A DNA stretch of 41,161 nucleotides from Intrasporangium calvum (GTDB lineage: Bacteria > Actinomycetota > Actinomycetes > Actinomycetales > Dermatophilaceae), in the NCBI RefSeq assembly GCF_028446585.1, contig NZ_JAPFQL010000017.1:1-41161 (forward strand), read 5' to 3'. A program made the translations under genes and the position numbers. Under the pieces are notes generated by a model. That model was not told where the DNA came from. It did not search any database and saw nothing but the letters and a program-made list of their open reading frames with translations. Every line of letters starts with the position of its first letter. Position 1 is the stretch's first letter. Positions 1-7,011 of the stretch are shown piece after piece.

Positions 1-68
1 CGCTGGGCTCGCTCCCAGCCCAGGCGCAGCTCGGCTGGGGGGCTGAGACCCAGCCCAGCGGCATACGG
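1..68. repeat. Copy 1 of the dispersed GCATACGG repeat, inverted pair
   Basis: Positions 1-16 read as the reverse complement of GGGAGCGAGCCCAGCG, and 51-68 read CAGCCCAGCGGCATACGG. The two arms form an imperfect stem with a GC-rich spacer. The left arm is cut by the window edge, where the rest (CCGTATGC) would be expected. The arms lie in the reading frame of the partial gene. Confidence 0.7.
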
Positions 69-212
69 CACGGTTGGGTGGAGGAGGCTCACTGGTGGCG
101 GGCGCACGCCTTCCCGCACATGCGCCGGTGGGTGTCGCGGGCGTCAGCGCGGGAGGACGTCGCGCCGAAGTGGGCGCACCTCGTTCGCCCAGCGCACGAC
201 TTCGCCTGGTGA
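1..212 (+). CDS. 3' end of an unidentified gene cut by the left edge
   Basis: The frame is open from the first bases of the window (codons in phase from position 3) to a TGA at 210-212. From about position 78 the codons have the strong G/C third-position bias of real genes here, and the peptide is rich in Trp, His and Arg, ending in HLVRPAHDFAW. The first 68 bases, which contain a palindromic repeat, are less clearly coding but are also in frame. I do not recognise a family. It may be the tail of a longer gene starting left of the window, or a short ORF starting at the GTG at 78. wecB follows after 60 bases on the same strand. Confidence 0.45.
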   Translation, partial: LGSLPAQAQLGWGAETQPSGIRHGWVEEAHWWRAHAFPHMRRWVSRASAREDVAPKWAHLVRPAHDFAW

Positions 213-237
213 TGGATGGGTGACTCACGAGGCCCGT

Positions 238-265
238 TAGGCTGTGGCGCCAGTAGCCAGGAGGG
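238..265 (+). promoter_or_regulatory. Candidate -10 box and ribosome binding site of wecB
   Basis: TAGGCT at 238-243 is a plausible -10 box, without a convincing -35 box. AGGAGGG at 259-265 is a strong Shine-Dalgarno sequence 7 bases before the ATG at 273. This decides the start against the longer in-frame ATG at 216. Confidence 0.4.
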
Positions 266-272
266 AAACCCG

Positions 273-1424
273 ATGTATCGCGTCATGACCATTTACGGCA
301 CCCGACCGGAAGCCATCAAGATGGCCCCGCTCGTCGGAGAGCTGCGGCGTCACGAGCAGATCGATCCGATTGTCGCTGTCACCGGACAGCACCGCGAGAT
401 GCTCGACCAAGTCAACGCCCTCTTCGGGATCGAGCCGACCCACGACCTCGACCTGATGACCCCCGGGGCAACGCTCGCGGAGATCACGTCGAAGACGATC
501 CTCGCGACATCCCACCTGTTGCAGGACGTCCGCCCGGACGTCGTCGTCGTCCAGGGCGACACGACCACGGTGCTCGCCGCCGCTCTCTCGGCGTTCTACG
601 AGAAGATCCCCGTGGTGCACCTCGAGGCCGGCCTGCGGACCGGCAACATCTACTCGCCGTTCCCCGAAGAGGTGAACCGCCGCCTGACCTCGCCGCTGGC
701 GTCCCTGCACCTGGCTCCGACACCGACCTCGAAGGCCAACCTGCTGCGCGAGGGCATCGACGAGGCGGCGATCCCCGTCACCGGCAACACGGTCATCGAC
801 GCCCTCCAGTGGACGACGACGCAGCCCGTCACGTTCACCGACCCGCGCGTCGGCGAGATCGTGGAGGCGGCCAAGGCCGGGCGCAAGCTCCTGCTCGTCA
901 CCTCCCACCGCCGTGAGTCCTGGGGTGACCGGATGACGGAGTCGATGGGCGCCATCCGCGACCTCGCCGTCGCCAACCCCGACGTGCTTGTCCTGCTGCC
1001 CATGCACCGCAACCCCATCGTCCGTGACGTCATCGAGCCGATGCTCGGGCCTCTGGCGAACGTCACGCTGACCGAGCCGCTGGAGTATCACCAGTTCGCC
1101 CACGTGCTCGCAGCATCCAACGTGGTGCTCACCGACTCCGGCGGGGTCCAGGAGGAGGCGCCGAGCCTCGGCAAGCCGGTGCTCGTGATGCGGGACACGA
1201 CCGAACGGCCGGAGGCGGTCGAGGCCGGGACGGTGCGGCTCGTCGGCACCGATGCGGAGGCGATCCGCGGGTCGGTCCAGCGGCTCTTCGACGACCAGGA
1301 GGCCTACGCCGAGATGGCCAACGCCGTCAACCCCTACGGAGACGGCAAGGCTGCGTCGCGCTGCGTCGCCGCCATCGGTGCGATGCTCGGCATCGGGGAG
1401 CGGGAGCCCGACTTCAGCAGCTGA
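273..1424 (+). CDS. wecB: UDP-N-acetylglucosamine 2-epimerase (non-hydrolysing)
   Basis: This cytoplasmic enzyme interconverts UDP-GlcNAc and UDP-ManNAc, the first step toward UDP-ManNAcA. The 383-residue protein has the usual length and the GT-B-like epimerase fold. It opens with IYGTRPEAIKMAP and carries TGQHREML, QGDTTT (D96), HLEAGLRTG (E118), PFPEEVNRR (E132), TSHRRESWG (H212) and the late LTDSGGVQEEAPSLGKPVLV stretch. D96, E118, E132 and H212 fit the catalytic positions known from E. coli WecB (D95, E117, E131, H213). The ATG at 273 is chosen for its AGGAGGG site. The gene converges with wecC across a perfect hairpin, and the two products act in sequence. Confidence 0.95.
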   Translation: MYRVMTIYGTRPEAIKMAPLVGELRRHEQIDPIVAVTGQHREMLDQVNALFGIEPTHDLDLMTPGATLAEITSKTILATSHLLQDVRPDVVVVQGDTTTVLAAALSAFYEKIPVVHLEAGLRTGNIYSPFPEEVNRRLTSPLASLHLAPTPTSKANLLREGIDEAAIPVTGNTVIDALQWTTTQPVTFTDPRVGEIVEAAKAGRKLLLVTSHRRESWGDRMTESMGAIRDLAVANPDVLVLLPMHRNPIVRDVIEPMLGPLANVTLTEPLEYHQFAHVLAASNVVLTDSGGVQEEAPSLGKPVLVMRDTTERPEAVEAGTVRLVGTDAEAIRGSVQRLFDDQEAYAEMANAVNPYGDGKAASRCVAAIGAMLGIGEREPDFSS

Positions 1425-1471
1425 CCATCCTCGCATCGGAGGAGCACTTCGCCCCCGTCAGCCCACCCCCA

Positions 1472-1521
1472 CTCATCGAAAGAGCAGTTCGCGACACGTC
1501 GCGAACTGCTCTTTCGATGAG
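1472..1521. terminator. Perfect 24-bp hairpin between convergent wecB and wecC
   Basis: Arms 1472-1495 and 1498-1521 are exact reverse complements with only 2 bases between them. The stem lies 47 bases after the wecB stop and 5 bases after the wecC stop codon, so it can serve as a bidirectional terminator. There is no U-tract, as is common in actinobacteria. Confidence 0.8.
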
Positions 1522-1526
1522 GTGGC

Positions 1527-2789
1527 TCAGCGCCAGATGCCGCGCGTGTCGATGACCTTCTTGCCCTCGAGGTCACCCAGCGTGAGCCGCTTGAACGGCT
1601 GGTGATCGACGAGGAGCAGGACCACGTCTGCCTCCTGGACCGCGTGGGAAACCTCGTCCAGCGTCAGGTTGGCCCGCCCCTGCAGGGACTTCGGCAGCGT
1701 GGTCACGTGCGGTTCGACCGCCAGGACCGTCGCCGCGGGCAGCTGCGTCGAGAGCTGATCGGTGATGTGGAGGGCCGGCGACTCGCGCAGGTCATCGATG
1801 TCGGCCTTGAAGGCGAGCCCGAGGCAAGCGATCGTCGCTCCTTCCCCGTCAGGGCCCTTGCCCAGCTCGGCGAGGGCGGACGTGACCTTGCCGATGACCG
1901 TCTGCGGGCGGGCGTCGTTGGTCTCGCGCGCCGTCCGAATGAGTCTTGCGCGCTCGGGAGCCGCCGCGACGATGAACCACGGGTCGACCGCGATGCAGTG
2001 GCCACCGACGCCGGGGCCGGGGTTGAGGATGTTGACCCGCGGGTGGCGATTGGCCAGGCGAATGACCTCCCACACGTCCATGCCCAACTGCTCGCAGATC
2101 TCGGCCAGCTCGTTGGCGAAGGCGATGTTGACGTCGCGGAAGGAGTTCTCGGTCAACTTGGCCATCTCGGCCGTCGTCGCGTCCGTGAGGAGAATCTCGC
2201 CGGTCACGAAGGTGCGGTAGAGCTCCGCGGCCTTCTCGGCACAGGTCGGCGTGAGACCCCCGACGACGCGGTCGTTGCTGAAGATCTCGACCATGATCCG
2301 GCCGGGGAGGACGCGCTCGGGGCAGTGTGCCAAGTGCACGTCGGGGGCGTCGTGCTCGTGCGGGAAACGGAGGTCAGGTCGAAGCTCGGCCAGCCACTGG
2401 CTGATCTGCAGCGTGGTGCCGGGCGGCGAGGTGGACTCGAGGATGACGACCTCGCCACCCCTCAGCTGCGGCGCGATCGACTCCGTTGCGGAGCGGATGT
2501 AGGACAGGTCCGGCTCATGGTCCCCCTTGAACGGGGTCGGGACCGCGATGAGGTACACGGACGCCTGGGGGGTCTCGGTGCTGGCGCTCAGCAGGCCCTT
2601 GGCCACCGCCTCCTCGACGGCCTCGTCGAGGTCGGGCTCCACGATCGGCACACGGCCTGCGTTGATCTCGTCGACGGTGTGCTGATTGACGTCGACACCC
2701 TTGAGGGTGAGACCTTGCCGAGTGAGCGCGGCGCAGGTCGGCAGGCCGATGTAGCCGAGGCCGATGACCGCAATTCCGTCATGGAACAT
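1527..2789 (-). CDS. wecC: UDP-N-acetyl-D-mannosamine dehydrogenase
   Basis: The protein (420 residues) oxidises UDP-ManNAc to UDP-ManNAcA with two NAD+. It starts with the Rossmann motif GIAVIGLGYIGLPTCAAL, has VPTPF and LESTSPPGTT in the N-terminal domain, HCPERVLPGRIMVEI in the centre, and the catalytic cysteine C265 in GPGVGGHCIAVDPWF. LGLAFKADIDDLRESPA marks the C-terminal UDP-binding domain. This pattern is WecC-like rather than UDP-glucose dehydrogenase-like. The ATG at 2789 is preceded by GGAG about 9 bases away. A longer frame to 3023 is open but overlaps the upstream glycosyltransferase and is rejected. It is the last gene of the minus-strand operon, 35 bases after the GT4 gene. Confidence 0.93.
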   Translation of the reverse strand: MFHDGIAVIGLGYIGLPTCAALTRQGLTLKGVDVNQHTVDEINAGRVPIVEPDLDEAVEEAVAKGLLSASTETPQASVYLIAVPTPFKGDHEPDLSYIRSATESIAPQLRGGEVVILESTSPPGTTLQISQWLAELRPDLRFPHEHDAPDVHLAHCPERVLPGRIMVEIFSNDRVVGGLTPTCAEKAAELYRTFVTGEILLTDATTAEMAKLTENSFRDVNIAFANELAEICEQLGMDVWEVIRLANRHPRVNILNPGPGVGGHCIAVDPWFIVAAAPERARLIRTARETNDARPQTVIGKVTSALAELGKGPDGEGATIACLGLAFKADIDDLRESPALHITDQLSTQLPAATVLAVEPHVTTLPKSLQGRANLTLDEVSHAVQEADVVLLLVDHQPFKRLTLGDLEGKKVIDTRGIWR

Positions 2790-2824
2790 GGACTGTGTCT
2801 CCGAGTGGTGGGGAAAAGGGCTGG

Positions 2825-4024
2825 TCAACTGTATCCGCCAGGAAGAGTGGGCCGGGTCGCGGTGCCCGCGTCGGGGCCTTGGCCGCCCGCCGTCCGGGCC
2901 TGCTGCATGACCTCCCGGACGGTGTCGACGAAGGTGCCTTTCATCGACCGCCAGTCGTGGTGCTCCCGGGCGTAGGCGTGCCCATGGGCACTCATCTGGA
3001 GCACCCGTTCGGGAGCGCGCCACAGGTCGATGACAGCGGCAGCCACGGCATCGGCATCGTCGAAGGGCACCACGACGCCACCGTGAGACGCCTCGACCAG
3101 CTCGCGGGCGAGGGGGAGCGGGGTCGTCACCACCGGCACGCCATGCGCGAGGTACTCGTACACCTTGGTGGGTGTCGAGTGCCGGTAGTTGGGTTCGTCG
3201 CGCAGCAGCGAGAGACCGGCAAGTGACCCAGAGACCATGCCGAGCGCCTCCTCGTTCGGGACGAAGCCATGCAGGCGCAGGTCACCTCTGGACTCTGCCT
3301 CCTCGAGGATGCGACGGCTCTCCTCGTCCCGCGGGGGGCCGATGATCTCGACGCGGACCGCATCGCCGGTGCGTTCGCGGATCAGCCGCCCGGCAGCGGC
3401 CATCACTCGGGCCCCGCGGGCGACGGTCACGGCACCCAGGTAGACCACCCGATCTCTTCCGGGCGGGGCCACGGCGTCGGGCACCATCGTGGTGTTGGGG
3501 ATGACCGGGTGCTCACGTCGGAACCGGTCGCGATAGCCCGGCTCGGCCAGGAGCAGCGCATACCTGCGCTCGGCGGCACGCTCAATGAGTCGGACCGCTG
3601 CCGCGGCCGGTCGGCGCAGCAGCCCGGGAAGCCACGCCTTGACCTCGATCGCCGCCGCAGTGTCCTCGTGGACGTCCCAGATCAGCTGTGGGAAGCGACG
3701 GCCGGCCGTCGCGAGCAGCAGCTCCGGGTCATGGATGATGACCGCGGCATAGGACCCGCCGAGCCGCGACAGCAGCCCATGCGCGGCGCGCAGGGCCTTC
3801 AGGCGGCGTCGTCCCACGGCGCGCGGAACGTCGATGGTCGTCAGTCGCTCACGTGGCGTCGGCGTCACGCCGTAGTCGGAGAAAGGCGCCGCGTAGGTCA
3901 CCGGGTGTCCGGCGTCGAGGAGCGCTTGGATCTCCCGGTAGCGGATCCGCGCATCTTCGGGATGGTGGACCACCGTGACCACGAGGACCGGTCCGGGGGC
4001 CGCCGCAGCCATCGCGTCGCTCAC
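2825..4024 (-). CDS. GT4-family glycosyltransferase
   Basis: A GT-B fold retaining glycosyltransferase of about 399 residues, presumably adding a sugar to the polymer at the cytoplasmic face of the membrane. The N-terminal half has VTVVHHPEDARIRYREIQAL, a typical acceptor-domain opening. The C-terminal donor domain shows YLGAVTVARG, LHGFVPNEEAL, the TPTKVYEYLAHGVPVV segment around the nucleotide-sugar site, and GGVVVPFDD. The GTG start at 4022-4024 overlaps the stop of the ABC ATPase gene in a GTGA arrangement, suggesting translational coupling. An ATG at 4012 is the alternative and would shorten the protein by four residues. The sugar specificity cannot be told. Confidence 0.85.
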   Translation of the reverse strand: MSDAMAAAAPGPVLVVTVVHHPEDARIRYREIQALLDAGHPVTYAAPFSDYGVTPTPRERLTTIDVPRAVGRRRLKALRAAHGLLSRLGGSYAAVIIHDPELLLATAGRRFPQLIWDVHEDTAAAIEVKAWLPGLLRRPAAAAVRLIERAAERRYALLLAEPGYRDRFRREHPVIPNTTMVPDAVAPPGRDRVVYLGAVTVARGARVMAAAGRLIRERTGDAVRVEIIGPPRDEESRRILEEAESRGDLRLHGFVPNEEALGMVSGSLAGLSLLRDEPNYRHSTPTKVYEYLAHGVPVVTTPLPLARELVEASHGGVVVPFDDADAVAAAVIDLWRAPERVLQMSAHGHAYAREHHDWRSMKGTFVDTVREVMQQARTAGGQGPDAGTATRPTLPGGYS

Positions 4025-4854
4025 GAGTCTGTCGCCGAGGTCTGCTTGGACGACGGCTTCTTCTTCTGCGGGAAGGTCTTCTGGTAGGCCGTGACGACCT
4101 CTTCGGCTGGGCCGTCGGCGATCAGTCGCCCCTTCTCCATCCACAGCGCTCGAGTGCACATCTCCTTGACGGTGTTGTTGGAGTGGCTGACGAGGAACAC
4201 GGTGCCGGCGTCCTTGCGGATCTGGGTGATTCGCTCGGAGCTGCGAGCCTTGAAGTCGGCGTCACCGGTGGCCAGCGCCTCGTCCACCATCAGGATGTCA
4301 GGGGTCTTGGCCGTGGAGATGGCGAAACGGAGGCGGGCCCCCATCCCTGAGGAATAGGCCTTCATCGGCATGTAGACGAAGTCGCCGATGCCCGAGAACT
4401 CGACGATGTCGTTGAACCGAGACCGGATCTCCTTCGCGGAGAGGCCGAGCGCCTGGCCGCCGATCATGATGTTTCGCTCGCCGGTGAGGTCACCGAGAAG
4501 CACGGCGTTGACGCCGAGCAGCGACGGCTCCCCGGAGAGCCACACCGACCCGGAGGTCGGGGGGATCAGGCCCGCGATGGCCCGCAGCAGGGTGCTCTTG
4601 CCGGATCCGTTGCGCCCGATGATCCCGATCGACTCGCCGACGTTGGCCACGAAAGAGACGTCCTTGACGGCGTGGACCTTCTGGACGTGCCCGAACTTCT
4701 CCTCACGTTGGCCGAGGAGTCGCTCGACCATGCCCAGGCCGCCTTCCTCCTCGCCAGCGGCGACGGCCCGCCCGCGCTTGGCGCCGAACACCTCGTAGAC
4801 GATGTCGAGGTGCGACACGACGACGCTCGGCTTGGGCTCAGGATGCACGGCCAT
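4021..4854 (-). CDS. Polysaccharide/teichoic acid ABC exporter, ATP-binding subunit (Wzt/TagH type)
   Basis: This 277-residue ATPase would power export of the finished lipid-linked polymer together with the permease encoded just upstream. Walker A is GRNGSGKST with K86, the signature is YSSGMGARL, and Walker B is ILMVDEALATGD with D191 and E192, followed by the H-loop VSHSNN. An insertion of about 40 residues between the first strand and Walker A (residues ~20-60, charged) is typical of Wzt/TagH. There is no long C-terminal carbohydrate-binding domain, which points to a TagH-like or short Wzt form. The ATG follows a GGAGG site, and the gene overlaps the permease gene by 17 bases. Confidence 0.93.
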   Translation of the reverse strand: MAVHPEPKPSVVVSHLDIVYEVFGAKRGRAVAAGEEEGGLGMVERLLGQREEKFGHVQKVHAVKDVSFVANVGESIGIIGRNGSGKSTLLRAIAGLIPPTSGSVWLSGEPSLLGVNAVLLGDLTGERNIMIGGQALGLSAKEIRSRFNDIVEFSGIGDFVYMPMKAYSSGMGARLRFAISTAKTPDILMVDEALATGDADFKARSSERITQIRKDAGTVFLVSHSNNTVKEMCTRALWMEKGRLIADGPAEEVVTAYQKTFPQKKKPSSKQTSATDS

Positions 4855-5752
4855 ACCTCGCCTCCGCTCGCCAGAAGAAGAGGAAACCCGTTGTGGGTAG
4901 GACCAAGGCCCACGCGAGCGCGAGCAGCCAGTTGGACGGGGTGAGGGCGAATTCGGCCAGGAGTGCCTCGCGGGTGATGGTCAGGGGCAGTGACACGGGC
5001 TGGAACGCCATGACCGCGTGGACCACGGGGTGCCCGGCGTAGTGGTCGATGCTGAAGAAGACGCCGGAGATGTAGCGCAGGAGGCGGGTGAGCACTGGGA
5101 TGAGGTTCCCCACGTCACGCGAGATTTCGACGATCCGGGCCAGGAAGAAGGTGATGCCGAGGACGTTGAGGAAGAGCAGTGCGACCGCGACAGGCAGCAT
5201 CAACCACTCGAGCTGTGGACGCTCGCCCGTGACGAGCATCAGGAGCAGCAGCACGCCGAGGGCGGGCAGGACATGGATCAGCTGGGTCACTGTCACAGCG
5301 ATGGGCAGCACGGCACGCGGGAAGCGCAGGGAGCGGACCAGCCCGATGTTGCTCGTGATCGCCTTGGCCCCGGAGGTCATGGACGAGGCAATGAAACTGA
5401 AGAGGAAGATGCCGATCGTGAGGAAGCCGATGTAGTTCTGGGTCCCTCGCCGGATGTCCAGCAGGACGCCGAAGATGAGGTAGTAGGAAGCGACGAGCAG
5501 CAGGGGGTTGAGCACGGCCCAGACCTGCCCGAGCAGGTACTTCTGGTGCGCGGCGTACGCCTGCGCGGAGGCGAGCGTCCAGATGAACTGGCGCTTGTGC
5601 CAGAGCTCCCGGAGATAGGCGAACAGCGGCGGCCGGACACCGATCTGCATGAGTCCGTGGCGCTCAGCGAGCGCCTGGGAATCCTCAGGGGAAAGGGGCT
5701 TCGGCTCGAGGCCGGCGGGGACAGCGGCGGGGGTAGGTGCAGTGTCGGTCAC
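4838..5752 (-). CDS. Polysaccharide ABC exporter, permease subunit (ABC-2, Wzm/TagG type)
   Basis: A 304-residue integral membrane protein of the ABC-2 family that would form the channel for the lipid-linked glycan. After a cytoplasmic N-terminus of about 65 residues with the amphipathic LFAYLRELWHKRQFIWTLA segment, about six hydrophobic helices follow. GTQNYIGFLTIGIFLFSF, RSLRFPRAVLPIAV and a GVFFSIDHYAGHPVVH loop are typical of Wzm/TagG. The GTG start at 5752 overlaps the stop of the dehydrogenase gene (GTGA), so translation is probably coupled. It sits directly before its ATPase in the same operon. Confidence 0.92.
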   Translation of the reverse strand: MTDTAPTPAAVPAGLEPKPLSPEDSQALAERHGLMQIGVRPPLFAYLRELWHKRQFIWTLASAQAYAAHQKYLLGQVWAVLNPLLLVASYYLIFGVLLDIRRGTQNYIGFLTIGIFLFSFIASSMTSGAKAITSNIGLVRSLRFPRAVLPIAVTVTQLIHVLPALGVLLLLMLVTGERPQLEWLMLPVAVALLFLNVLGITFFLARIVEISRDVGNLIPVLTRLLRYISGVFFSIDHYAGHPVVHAVMAFQPVSLPLTITREALLAEFALTPSNWLLALAWALVLPTTGFLFFWRAEARYGRAS

Positions 5753-7011
5753 AGGCGCTGGATCCTTCCGGCCTCGGTGACAACGCCACGAGTGTCGAAG
5801 AATCGCTGAGCGGCTGCTGCGAGGGCGTTGACGTCGTAGTCACGGTGGTTCTGGACGAGAACCGTCAGGTCGGCCAGGGCGACCGCGGCCATGGGGTCGT
5901 CGACACGGGCTACGGCGTCGCCGAGCGCACGCCAGGTCTTGACCTTGGGATCGTGGAACTGCACCGTGGCTCCGTGCGCGACCAGTTGGCGGGCGAGGGG
6001 GACGGCAGGGCTCTCGCGTTCGTCCGCGATGTCGGGCTTGTAGGTCACCCCGAGCAACAGCACCGTTGAGCCGCGCAGAGCCTTGGCGTCCTCGTTGAGC
6101 GCATCCTGCACCCGGCGAACCACGTAGCTCGGCATCGCGGCGTTGATCTCCTGAGCCAGCTCCACGAAGCGGAACGGGTATCCCAGCCGAGCGCGGACGT
6201 TGTGGGACAGATAGTTGGGGTCGATGGGGATGCAGTGCCCCCCGACGCCTGGGCCCGGGTAGAACGCCTGGAAACCGAACGGCTTCGACTTCGCCGCCTC
6301 GATCACGTCCCAGAGGTCGATGTTGAGCTCGTGGCAGAACTGGGCCATCTCGTTGACGAGGGCGATGTTGATGTGGCGGTAGGTGTTCTCGAGCAACTTG
6401 GCCATCTCGGCCTCGCGCGTGCCCTTGGCCCGCACGACCGTATCGACGAACCTCCCGTAGAAGGCGGCGGCCGCCTCCGTGCAGGCGGCGGTGTGTCCGC
6501 CCACGACCTTCGGCGTGTTCGTCGCGCCGAAAAGGGGGTTGCCGGGGTCGATCCGCTCCGGTGAGAAGGCGAGGTGGAAGTCGGTGCCGGCGCTCAGTCC
6601 GCCAGCCTCCAGTGCGGGCCGGACCACCTCGTCGGTCGTGCCTGGGTAGGTGGTGGACTCAAGCACCACGAGCATCCCGGGACGGAGCTGGTTCGCGATC
6701 GTCTCCACCGCCGCTTCCACGGCGCTGAGGTCAGGCCCACCTTCCGTGGAGAGCGGCGTGGGCACGCTGATCACGATCGTCTCGGCACCGCCCAGCTCGG
6801 CGGGGTCGGTCGTCGCGCGGAAGCCCTCGCTGAGCATGTGTGCGACGTCTGCGTCGGACAGGTCGTCGACGTGGGACCGGCCAGAGTTCAACGAGGCGAC
6901 CACGTCAGCGTTGATGTCGAACCCGAGGACACTCAGGCCCGCGTGGGAGGCCGCTTGCGCGAGGGGAAGGCCGACATAGCCGAGCCCGATCACGGCGGCG
7001 TCATGTGCCAC
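5749..7011 (-). CDS. Nucleotide-sugar dehydrogenase, UDP-GlcNAc 6-dehydrogenase type (WbpA/TviB-like)
   Basis: The 420-residue enzyme belongs to the UDP-glucose/GDP-mannose dehydrogenase family. It shows AAVIGLGYVGLPLA (NAD site), VPTPL, LESTTYPGTTDE, the SPERIDPGN and TPKVVGGHT segments seen in UDP-N-acetylhexosamine 6-dehydrogenases, catalytic C260 in GPGVGGHCIPIDPNY, and GVTYKPDIADERESPA. It is clearly different from the WecC nearby, so the locus likely makes a second uronic acid precursor such as UDP-GlcNAcA. The GTG start has GGGAG upstream and overlaps the preceding glycosyltransferase by 11 bases. UDP-GalNAc or UDP-glucose as substrate cannot be excluded. Confidence 0.88.
   Translation of the reverse strand: MAHDAAVIGLGYVGLPLAQAASHAGLSVLGFDINADVVASLNSGRSHVDDLSDADVAHMLSEGFRATTDPAELGGAETIVISVPTPLSTEGGPDLSAVEAAVETIANQLRPGMLVVLESTTYPGTTDEVVRPALEAGGLSAGTDFHLAFSPERIDPGNPLFGATNTPKVVGGHTAACTEAAAAFYGRFVDTVVRAKGTREAEMAKLLENTYRHINIALVNEMAQFCHELNIDLWDVIEAAKSKPFGFQAFYPGPGVGGHCIPIDPNYLSHNVRARLGYPFRFVELAQEINAAMPSYVVRRVQDALNEDAKALRGSTVLLLGVTYKPDIADERESPAVPLARQLVAHGATVQFHDPKVKTWRALGDAVARVDDPMAAVALADLTVLVQNHRDYDVNALAAAAQRFFDTRGVVTEAGRIQRL

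Noticed and set aside
237-1436. Long open frame opposite wecB, and similar long frames opposite most genes
   Set aside because: In such GC-rich DNA antisense frames stay open by chance. Their peptides are rich in Arg, Gly and Pro and show no family motif, while the other strand encodes known proteins.
2790-3023. N-terminal extension of wecC by 78 residues
   Set aside because: It overlaps the GT4 gene, is Arg/Pro-rich, and the Rossmann start with a ribosome binding site lies at 2789.
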